Source: Candidatus Aquidulcis sp. (GTDB lineage: Bacteria > Chloroflexota > Anaerolineae > Anaerolineales > E44-bin32). Taken from it: a stretch of DNA of 6,320 nucleotides. Each line of letters starts with the position of its first letter. The first letter of the stretch is position 1. The notes beneath the pieces are model-generated. The model had not been told where the DNA came from. It saw only the letters and a program-made list of their open reading frames with translations, and searched no databases. This document shows positions 1 to 5,260 of the stretch, piece by piece. The DNA lies in assembly GCA_020723365.1 (NCBI GenBank), contig DYJB01000159.1, positions 1 through 6,320 of the forward strand, written 5' to 3'. A program made the position numbers and the translations under genes.

Positions 1-490
1 TCAGCCGCAGGATGTCGTGCTGCCGGGGTGTCAGACGTCGGGCCAGCGGCGCCGGCTGGCGCCGCTCGAGGCGCCCAATCAGCGCCGATGCCGTCGGCCC
101 GCTCACGAGGTGGCGCGAGCCGCCGGCCGCCAGCACGGCCTCCAGCAGGGCCTGGGCGTCGGCAGCCTCCTCCACGACGCCCACGGCGCCGGAGCGCAGC
201 GCCTCGGCCACCGCCGCCGGGGTCACATGGCGCACGATGGCGACCAGCTGCACGGACGGAGTGGCGCGCTGCAGAGCGCGCAGCAGGCCGTGACTGCCAT
301 CTCCCAGGTCGGTCGAGACCAGGGCGATATCAGGCTGCAGATCCCGCGCCAGCTCGAGCGCCTGTTGAGAATCCGGCGTGGCGCCGATCAAGGTCACGCG
401 CCGCGAGGATCGCAGGCAGGCCGCAATGCCTGCCCGGATCACGTCCTGGTCGTGAGCAACGAGTGTGCGCGGGCGGCGGGCAGGTGCCAT
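1..490 (-). CDS. NarL/LuxR-family response regulator with a degenerate receiver (3' end outside window)
   Basis: This partial gene encodes 163 residues from an ATG at 490-488 and runs off the left edge. The receiver-like domain covers about residues 9-125. A linker follows, then the start of a LuxR-type helix-turn-helix (LTPRQHDIL, residues 153-161), which aligns with LTERERDVL of the neighbouring regulator; the rest of the DNA-binding domain is outside the window. Aligned with that neighbour, the acidic pair DD is H13-D14, the phosphoacceptor Asp is Ser59 (PDIALVS), the conserved Thr is Val86 and the conserved Lys is Glu108. The fold pattern (RAG, GAVG, PD) is retained. Phosphorylation by the adjacent kinase is therefore unlikely, although Asp61 lies two residues past the usual site. 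It may be a constitutive or ligand-modulated DNA-binding protein, as in other aspartate-less receivers; that is inference. It has the same orientation as the upstream kinase-regulator pair but is separated from it by a terminator-like hairpin. Start choice is uncertain: a strong AAGGAGGT lies 30 bases upstream of the ATG. Confidence 0.85.
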   Translation of the reverse strand, partial: MAPARRPRTLVAHDQDVIRAGIAACLRSSRRVTLIGATPDSQQALELARDLQPDIALVSTDLGDGSHGLLRALQRATPSVQLVAIVRHVTPAAVAEALRSGAVGVVEEAADAQALLEAVLAAGGSRHLVSGPTASALIGRLERRQPAPLARRLTPRQHDILRL

Positions 491-520
491 TCCTCGAGGG
501 GGCGGCAGGGCCGCCGTCCT

Positions 521-528
521 ACCTCCTT
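521..528 (-). promoter_or_regulatory. Strong Shine-Dalgarno sequence set far from the ATG
   Basis: Read on the minus strand, AAGGAGGT is a perfect anti-16S match but lies 30 bases from the ATG at 490, too far for normal use. The only in-frame near-start codon at a tolerable distance is CTG at 508-506 (12 bases of spacing), which would add six residues. The ATG itself has only GAGGA directly abutting it. Either initiation is unusual here or the match is fortuitous. Confidence 0.4.
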
Positions 529-556
529 GCAGCCGCCTCCATGCTAGAAAGCAAAC

Positions 557-583
557 GCCCCACCTGCATGCGGCAGGTGGGGC
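557..583 (-). terminator. Rho-independent terminator after the response regulator
   Basis: A perfect 11-base inverted repeat (GCCCCACCTGC at 557-567, GCAGGTGGGGC at 573-583) has a 5-base loop. On the minus strand it is followed by a T-rich run (GTTTGCTTTCT). It begins 33 bases past the stop of the response regulator at 617, so it should end or attenuate the kinase-regulator transcript before the second regulator gene. Confidence 0.8.
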
Positions 584-616
584 ATCTTCCCCTCGGCCAG
601 ATGGAACGGGCGGGGA

Positions 617-1264
617 CTAGTCCAGGTGGACCAGGTGGCGTTTGAGAGCCAGTGTGGCCGCCTCGGTGCGGCTGGTCACGCCGAGCTTGGAGAGGATGCT
701 GCTGACGTGGTTCTTGACGGTGAACCGCGAGACATGCAGCCGGCGCGCCATATCGGGGTTGGACAAGCCCTCGACCATCAGCTGCAGCACGTCGCGCTCG
801 CGCTCGGTCAGATCATCGCCCACTGTCGTCAGGCCCTTGCCGGTGCCCAGCAGCGCCATGGCCGCTTCACCGGCCAGCGTCGGACGTCCCACGCGGGCGG
901 CCCGGATCGCCTGCGCCAGTTCGGGGGCCGAGACGTTCTTGAGCAGGTAGCCCATCGCCCCGGCCTGCAGCTCGGTGCGCACCAGATCCTCCTCTCCGAA
1001 ACTGGTGAGGGCCAGGATGCGCGCCTCCGGATTGGCCTGCAGGATGGCGCGGGTGGCCTCCACGCCGTCCATCTCAGGCATCATCAGGTCCATCAGAATG
1101 ACGTCCGGCGCAAGCCGCCTGGCCTGCTCCACCGCTTCCCGGCCGTTGGCGGCCTGCCCGGCCAGCTCAAGGTCGGGGAAGGCGGCCAGGAAGGTCGCCA
1201 GGCCTTCGCGCAGCATGTCGTGGTCGTCGACTATCAGCACCCGGATGAGGTGTTCATCGGTCAT
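617..1264 (-). CDS. NarL/LuxR-family two-component response regulator
   Basis: The protein has 215 residues, the usual length for this family. The receiver domain (residues about 7-122) is complete: acidic pair D13-D14, phosphoacceptor D59 (VILMDLMMP), T87 and K109 (GYLLK). The LuxR-type helix-turn-helix covers about 150-212, with LTERERDVL at 152-160 and the recognition helix region around SRFTVKNHV (179-187). On phosphorylation such proteins typically dimerise and bind promoter DNA as cytoplasmic transcription factors. The ATG at 1264 lies inside the 3' end of the kinase gene, overlapping it by 11 bases, which implies translational coupling and a cognate pair. The closest general type is LiaR/DegU/DesR-like, but the target genes and signal cannot be read from sequence, so no symbol is given. 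A terminator hairpin follows the stop. Confidence 0.95.
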   Translation of the reverse strand: MTDEHLIRVLIVDDHDMLREGLATFLAAFPDLELAGQAANGREAVEQARRLAPDVILMDLMMPEMDGVEATRAILQANPEARILALTSFGEEDLVRTELQAGAMGYLLKNVSAPELAQAIRAARVGRPTLAGEAAMALLGTGKGLTTVGDDLTERERDVLQLMVEGLSNPDMARRLHVSRFTVKNHVSSILSKLGVTSRTEAATLALKRHLVHLD

Positions 1265-3692
1265 CGCGAGCAGTCACTCCCTGGGCCGGCCAGCGCACCT
1301 CGACCCGCGTCCCGCCGCCGTCGGTAGCCGTCATGCACAGGTCCGCGCCCAGCGTCTCGGCGCGCTCGCGCATGATCTGCAGCCCCAGCCCGGCGGCCTG
1401 CACTCCCGGGGTTGGCGCCGGGCACCCATTATCCTCGATCCTCAATCGAACCGCACTCCCCTGCGTCTCGAGCTGCAGCCCGACCTGTGTGGCGCAAGCA
1501 TGTTTGACGACATTGGCCAGCGCCTCCTGGGCGATGCGGTATAGCCCGACCTTGACCTCCACCGGGAGCTCGGTCGGCCCATCGGATTGCACCACCATGC
1601 GCAGGCGCTTGCGGCTGGCCGTGCCGTCCGCCAACTGGCGCAGCAGCAAGCCCAGGTCGGCGTTGGCCAGGGCGGCCGGGCGGAGTTCCAGCAGGAGCAT
1701 GCGCAGCTCGGCCAGTGCGCCGCGCGTCAATTGCTGAATGCGGCCCAGGCTGCGCCGCGCTTCGGCGCGGTTGGTGCGCCACAGGTCGGGAAGCACGTCG
1801 GCCACCAGCCCGGTGGTCCACAGCGTCTGACTGACGGCGTCGTGCAGATCGCGGGCGATGCGGGTGCGCTCCTCCAGCACGGCCATCTGGCGTGCCTGCT
1901 CGCCCAGGCGGATGTTCTCGATGGCAACGGCTGCCTGGGCGGCCAGCGACTCGAGCACGGCGCGATCAACGCCGGTGAAGGCGTGCAGCTGTTCGCTCTG
2001 GACGTCCAGCACCCCCAGCACCTCGAGGCCCGTGCGCAACGGGACGACCAGCTCCGACCGGATGCGATCCGATCCGGGCAGCGGGACGTAGCGGCCGTCG
2101 GCCTGCACATCGGGCGCCAGCACCGACTCGCCGGCGGCCGCACACCAGCCGATCAGGCCCTGCTGGCCGAGGACGAAGCGGGGGAGCTGATGACCCGGAC
2201 GGTCCCACTCACCGCCGACGCCGGCTTTCATCTGGACGTGACCGTCCTCCGTCAAACCGATGCCCACCGATTCGTAGCCCAGCCGCTCGTGGATCGAGGT
2301 CACGATCGCCCGTAGGAGCTCGTCCAGCGAGCGGGCGGAGGTGATCAACCCGCCGACGTCGGAGATCAGCCGGAAGAGGTCGGCCCGGCGCCGGGCGTCA
2401 GCGAACAGCCGGTGGCTGTCGACCGCCAGCCCCAGTTGGGTGCCGACCGTCGTCAACAGCTGCACCGCTTCGGGGCCGAGCTCACGCTCCGGGTGGGGCA
2501 GGGCGAGCAGCAGCCCCACCGAAACCGAGCGGACCGTGATGGGCACGATCGTTAGCCCGCCCGAGCCATCCGCTGCAGGGACCGCGGGCAGGAGGTCTGC
2601 CGACACTTGGGCACCTGCCGCCGCCAGGGCGGTGGCCGGGCCAAGCCTGCCGAGCATACCTTCCGAGGACTCCAGGATCCGGATGCCCTCCTGGGTGCCC
2701 TCACAGGCAGCCGTGCGAAGCGACCCCGAGGTCGGCTCGGCCAGCCAGATGCCCGCCGCCTCCAGCCCGAGCGAGTCGTTGAGCTCATGCAGGGAAGTCG
2801 ACAGCACCTCGGCCAGGTCGCTGGCCAGACTGCTGGCGGCGGTGACGGCGTTGAGGACTTGCAGTTCACGCCCGCGCTGCATCGCCCGCCGCGCCAGCGT
2901 CTGATAGGAGTCCTGCAGGCGCAGGGCCATGCGGTTGAACTGCGCCGCCAGCGTTTCGAGTTCGTCCCCGCTTCGGACATCCAGCCGGGGCTGGAAGTCG
3001 CCCTCCGCCAGCGAGCGCGTCGCCAGCACCAGCTGGCGCAGGGGGCCCGTGATTCGGCGCACGCCGACGATCACCAGCAGGCAGAGAAGCAGCACCCCTC
3101 CGGCCATCAGCGCCAGGATGGCGCGCTGGTAGCCCGTGATGGAGGTCGTCAGGGAGGACCAGGGCTGCTCGATGACCAACCCCCAGCTTGTGCCCGGGAC
3201 CGGGGCATAGCTCGCCAGGACCTCGACACCTTGCTCGTCGTAGGTCCGGAGCGCCCCGATCTCGCCGCGCAAGACGGCCTGCACCGGCGGGAGGGCTTCG
3301 AGCGAGGCGCCCAGGCGGCCGGCGTCCGAGTGCAGTATGGCCCGGCCGTCGTCGTTGACCAGATAGGCGATGCCTTCGGATCCCATGCGCGGGCGCAGCG
3401 TGTTCACCAGGCGGCGAAAGAGCGTCGCCTGGGACATGATCTCCTGCTCGTAGACGCCCTCCGCCCGGCTGAGATTGGACGGGGTCCCGGCGTACTCCTC
3501 CAGCCGCGTCCCCAGCTCGCTGGCGAGCAGGCGCGTCAGTTCCCGGTCCCGCTCCAGCACCAGGTCATGTGCCATGGCCTGGTAGGCGAAATGGGACACC
3601 AGGGCAATGGCAAGCAGCACAAGCAGGGTCGGCAAGAGCGACCAGCCCAGGATGCGTGCGCGGAGAGAACGGGTCCGTGGAGCGGTGACCAT
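1254..3692 (-). CDS. Membrane sensor histidine kinase (cache-HAMP-GAF-GAF-HisKA_3-HATPase)
   Basis: From the ATG at 3692 this is 812 residues. In order: Arg-rich N-terminus and TM1 (about 14-36); an extracytoplasmic sensor of about 155 residues resembling a cache domain (AYLVNDDGRAILHSDAG, then SYAPVPGTSWGLVIEQ); TM2 (about 191-211); HAMP (about 212-264); two GAF-like domains (about 276-426 and 436-596); HisKA_3 dimerisation domain with DLHDAVSQ and phospho-acceptor H617; and HATPase_c with N-box EALANVVKHA (N727), DNG (754-756) and GLGLQIMRERAE. It should autophosphorylate on H617 and pass phosphate to D59 of the overlapping regulator gene. The frame stays open upstream to a GTG at 3839, but I prefer 3692: the protein then begins in the usual Arg-rich pre-TM style, and a TATACT -10 box lies at 3726-3721, inside the longer version. 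No clear ribosome binding site precedes 3692. The sensed signal is unknown. Confidence 0.93.
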   Translation of the reverse strand: MVTAPRTRSLRARILGWSLLPTLLVLLAIALVSHFAYQAMAHDLVLERDRELTRLLASELGTRLEEYAGTPSNLSRAEGVYEQEIMSQATLFRRLVNTLRPRMGSEGIAYLVNDDGRAILHSDAGRLGASLEALPPVQAVLRGEIGALRTYDEQGVEVLASYAPVPGTSWGLVIEQPWSSLTTSITGYQRAILALMAGGVLLLCLLVIVGVRRITGPLRQLVLATRSLAEGDFQPRLDVRSGDELETLAAQFNRMALRLQDSYQTLARRAMQRGRELQVLNAVTAASSLASDLAEVLSTSLHELNDSLGLEAAGIWLAEPTSGSLRTAACEGTQEGIRILESSEGMLGRLGPATALAAAGAQVSADLLPAVPAADGSGGLTIVPITVRSVSVGLLLALPHPERELGPEAVQLLTTVGTQLGLAVDSHRLFADARRRADLFRLISDVGGLITSARSLDELLRAIVTSIHERLGYESVGIGLTEDGHVQMKAGVGGEWDRPGHQLPRFVLGQQGLIGWCAAAGESVLAPDVQADGRYVPLPGSDRIRSELVVPLRTGLEVLGVLDVQSEQLHAFTGVDRAVLESLAAQAAVAIENIRLGEQARQMAVLEERTRIARDLHDAVSQTLWTTGLVADVLPDLWRTNRAEARRSLGRIQQLTRGALAELRMLLLELRPAALANADLGLLLRQLADGTASRKRLRMVVQSDGPTELPVEVKVGLYRIAQEALANVVKHACATQVGLQLETQGSAVRLRIEDNGCPAPTPGVQAAGLGLQIMRERAETLGADLCMTATDGGGTRVEVRWPAQGVTARDDR

Positions 3693-3704
3693 GGAGTTGG
3701 AGCG

Positions 3705-3712
3705 TGACGTCA
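3705..3712. promoter_or_regulatory. TGACGTCA palindrome at the predicted kinase transcript start
   Basis: This perfect 8-base palindrome lies between the TATACT -10 box and the kinase ATG, about where transcription would begin. A site here could be a repressor operator, but eight bases is short and the binding protein is unknown. Confidence 0.25.
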
Positions 3713-3720
3713 GACACGAT

Positions 3721-3726
3721 AGTATA
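3721..3726 (-). promoter_or_regulatory. Candidate -10 box for the kinase-regulator operon
   Basis: Minus-strand TATACT lies 28 bases upstream of the kinase ATG at 3692 and stands out in GC-rich surroundings. It predicts a transcript start near 3714 and a leader of about 22 bases. No convincing -35 is seen at 16-18 bases upstream (GCCTCG-like), so an activator or alternative sigma factor may be involved. Confidence 0.5.
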
Positions 3727-3732
3727 CGGCAG

Positions 3733-3765
3733 GCGACAGAGGGCGAGGCGCGAACGGCCTGTCGC
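3733..3765. repeat. GCGACAG/CTGTCGC spaced inverted repeat across the kinase -35 region
   Basis: GCGACAG (3733-3739) and CTGTCGC (3759-3765) are perfect 7-base arms separated by 19 bases, just upstream of the -10 box and over the place a -35 would occupy. The word CCTGTC (3758-3763) recurs in the larger inverted repeat at 3816-3852, so both may be sites for one regulator. Chance is not excluded. Confidence 0.3.
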
Positions 3766-3815
3766 TGCGGTGCAGTTGTCATGTGATGCCATTTCCGACC
3801 AGAAGGCGAGGCACG

Positions 3816-3852
3816 CACGACCTGACAGGCGCTTGGCACCTGTCAGGTCGTG
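3816..3852. repeat. Perfect 14-base inverted repeat with nested palindromes, candidate operator
   Basis: CACGACCTGACAGG (3816-3829) and CCTGTCAGGTCGTG (3839-3852) are exact reverse complements around a 9-base spacer. Each arm contains its own nearly symmetrical core, CCTG-A-CAGG and CCTG-T-CAGG, with centres 18 bases apart, close to two helical turns. The genes on both sides point away, so it is not a terminator for either. It fits two adjacent operator sites for a dimeric regulator controlling one or both divergent genes; a related half-site, CGACCTGATAG, occurs at 3905-3915. A transcript hairpin upstream of the gamma-subunit gene is the alternative. Confidence 0.6.
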
Positions 3853-3864
3853 GTGGGGACTGAC

Positions 3865-3893
3865 TTGACCAAAAGGGCGAGCGGCGGGAGAAT
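3865..3893 (+). promoter_or_regulatory. Possible promoter for the oxidoreductase gamma-subunit gene
   Basis: TTGACC (3865-3870, five of six to consensus -35) is followed after 17 bases by GAGAAT (3888-3893, four of six to consensus -10). The predicted start near 3900 gives a leader of about 70 bases. The 14-base inverted repeat ends 12 bases upstream of this -35, a position that suits an activator. The match is weak. Confidence 0.3.
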
Positions 3894-3971
3894 CCCGCAC
3901 GTAGCGACCTGATAGCTCGCAGGCGGCCAGGGGCCGGCCGGCGACGGACATCCTGACGCAGAGGGAATCGG

Positions 3972-4532
3972 ATGGCTTCTGGCCTGGGGCAAGTTGAGAT
4001 CGTGATTTCGGGTTTCGGAGGTCAGGGGGCGCTCTTTGCCGGTCAGCTTCTGGCGCATGCGGCGCTGGACGACAACCGCCATACGACGTGGATCCCCTCC
4101 TACGGGCCGGAGATGCGAGGCGGCACGGCGCACTGCATCGTCATCATCAGCGACGATGAGATCGGCTCGCCCGTCGTGCGAAACCCGCGGGCGGCGATTG
4201 TGCTGAACCTGCCGTCGCTGGACAAGTACGAGTCACTGGTCAAGCCGGGTGGCGTGCTGGTGGTGAACGAGTCGTTGGTCGACCGCCGGCCCGATCGGTC
4301 GGGGATCGAGATCGTCATGGTGCGGGCCAACGAGGAGGCGGAGCAAATCGGCGACAAGCGCCTGGCGAACCTGGTCATGGTGGGGGCGCTGCTGCAGCGC
4401 CTGCCGGTGATCACGCTCGAGGCGCTGGGGCAGTCGCTCGACAGGCACATTCCTGCCCACCGGCGGAACCTGCTGGAGGCCAACCTGCTCGCCCTGAAGC
4501 GCGGCGCCGAGGTGGCCGCCAGCCAGGTCTAG
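3972..4532 (+). CDS. 2-oxoacid:ferredoxin oxidoreductase, gamma subunit
   Basis: The protein has 186 residues, normal for the stand-alone gamma subunit. Family marks are the N-terminal glycine-rich stretch ISGFGGQGALFAGQLL (12-27), the block SYGPEMRGGTAHC (43-55) and SDDEIGSPVV (60-69). In these enzymes gamma works with TPP-binding beta and alpha subunits in oxidative decarboxylation of a 2-oxoacid to acyl-CoA with reduction of ferredoxin, in the cytoplasm. The motif spelling is closest to the 2-oxoglutarate/2-oxoisovalerate (KorC/VorC) type, but substrate cannot be settled without the partner subunits, so no symbol is given. The start has a good GAGGG six bases upstream. Oddly, alpha, beta and ferredoxin genes are not adjacent: a divergent kinase gene lies on one side and a convergent zinc-ribbon gene on the other. 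The hairpin at 4559-4584 should terminate it. Confidence 0.93.
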   Translation: MASGLGQVEIVISGFGGQGALFAGQLLAHAALDDNRHTTWIPSYGPEMRGGTAHCIVIISDDEIGSPVVRNPRAAIVLNLPSLDKYESLVKPGGVLVVNESLVDRRPDRSGIEIVMVRANEEAEQIGDKRLANLVMVGALLQRLPVITLEALGQSLDRHIPAHRRNLLEANLLALKRGAEVAASQV

Positions 4533-4558
4533 CGGCGACGTCCCGAACGGGGTGCAAG

Positions 4559-4584
4559 AACGGCGACCCGAAGGGGTCGCCGTT
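4559..4584. terminator. Bidirectional terminator between convergent genes
   Basis: AACGGCGACCC (4559-4569) and GGGTCGCCGTT (4574-4584) form a perfect 11-base stem with a GAAG loop. It lies 26 bases past the gamma-subunit stop and 24 bases past the zinc-ribbon stop. T-tracts are poor (TTCTTG on the minus side, little on the plus side), so its strength is uncertain, but its symmetry and position suit both transcripts. Confidence 0.7.
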
Positions 4585-4608
4585 GCGACTCCTGGATCGG
4601 GGTCGTGG

Positions 4609-5193
4609 CTATACAGGCTTGCCGCAGTTCTGGCAGGTGGAGGCTCCGGCCTGCAGGACAAAGCCGCAGGCGAGGCAGGCCTTGGGCTGCGAGGGCCCCA
4701 GCGGCGCTCCGCAGGCGATACAGGCGGGCTCGCCGACCGCGTTGGCCGTCAGGCAGTGCGGGCAGGTGATTCGGCGCAGCCGCTCGGACACGTTGAACGA
4801 CGCGCCCAGCCCGGTGACGGTGGCATCGATCGCCTGCCAGATGCGCTCCGTCAGCTGGAGGGATCCAATGTCCTCCGCCACGTCGTCGATCCGGTTGAGC
4901 AGGGAGAGCGGACGGTGGAGCGCCATCAGGGCCGTGAGCCCCAGGCTGGCCGCGATGCCGACCCAATCCTGCTGTCCCAGCTGGATCATCACGCCGTCTT
5001 CAACGGCCGTCAGCAGGACCGTGATGGCCGTCCTGCCGCCGGAGGGCGTCACGCCCGGCTTGGCGATCTGGACGTAGGCCTTCTGTTTGTCGCCGAACAG
5101 CTGGGCGCGCAGATTGCCGCGGTTGAACTCGGCGACCAGGGCTTTGCCCAGGTCGAGCGTCGTGATGGGGCCGTGGAACGTGCGTGTCTGCAT
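4609..5193 (-). CDS. Double zinc-ribbon protein with uncharacterised N-terminal domain
   Basis: From the ATG at 5193 this is 194 residues. The C-terminus holds two CxxC...CxxC ribbons, C144/C147/C158/C161 and C173/C176/C187/C190, the spacing of the DZR zinc-ribbon family, each expected to bind one zinc. Residues 1-135 are not a domain I recognise: an alpha/beta-looking segment (about 5-75), a short hydrophobic stretch (WVGIAASLGLTALMAL, 77-92) that could dip into a membrane, and a helical part (about 95-135). There is no signal peptide, so a cytoplasmic or membrane-associated protein is likely; role unknown. The frame is open to 5502, but that would overlap the divergent SH3 gene. Start 5193 has GGGGAG four bases upstream and a promoter (TTGCCC, 17 bases, TATACT) just before it. 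Confidence 0.85.
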   Translation of the reverse strand: MQTRTFHGPITTLDLGKALVAEFNRGNLRAQLFGDKQKAYVQIAKPGVTPSGGRTAITVLLTAVEDGVMIQLGQQDWVGIAASLGLTALMALHRPLSLLNRIDDVAEDIGSLQLTERIWQAIDATVTGLGASFNVSERLRRITCPHCLTANAVGEPACIACGAPLGPSQPKACLACGFVLQAGASTCQNCGKPV

Positions 5194-5224
5194 GCGGCTC
5201 CCCGGTCTCGGTGATGGGGTGCGT

Positions 5225-5253
5225 AGTATAATCCGCCCTCGCTCGAGGGGCAA
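5225..5253 (-). promoter_or_regulatory. Promoter for the zinc-ribbon gene
   Basis: Minus-strand TTGCCC (5253-5248) and TATACT (5230-5225) are separated by 17 bases. The predicted start near 5218 gives a leader of about 25 bases that includes the GGGGAG ribosome binding site. The -10 box overlaps the plus-strand TATAAT used in the other direction. Confidence 0.6.
5227..5232 (+). promoter_or_regulatory. Consensus -10 box for the SH3-protein gene
   Basis: TATAAT is a perfect -10 consensus, 28 bases before the ATG at 5261. No recognisable -35 lies 16-18 bases upstream and there is no extended TG. It shares four bases with the -10 of the divergent zinc-ribbon promoter. Confidence 0.55.
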
Positions 5254-5260
5254 TCGAATC

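Noticed and set aside
264..281. GCGCGCT/AGCGCGC hairpin
   Set aside because: It lies inside the coding sequence of the degenerate regulator, has no T-tract and is easily produced by GC-rich codons.
626..1327. Long open frame on the plus strand antisense to the response regulator
   Set aside because: Its composition (His/Gln/Arg-rich, no recognisable domain) is what antisense frames of GC-rich genes produce, and the opposite strand encodes a textbook regulator.
2607..3707. 366-codon plus-strand open frame antisense to the kinase
   Set aside because: Despite its length it is Arg/Gln/Gly-rich with no domain, signal or ribosome binding site, and lies opposite well-conserved kinase domains.
3693..3839. 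Upstream extension of the kinase to a GTG at 3839
   Set aside because: The extra 49 residues are Arg/Ser-rich with no domain, the GTG lies beside the inverted-repeat spacer, no ribosome binding site is present, and a -10 box lies inside the extension.
3816..3852. Inverted repeat as a terminator
   Set aside because: No gene ends here; both flanking genes point away, and neither side carries a T-tract.
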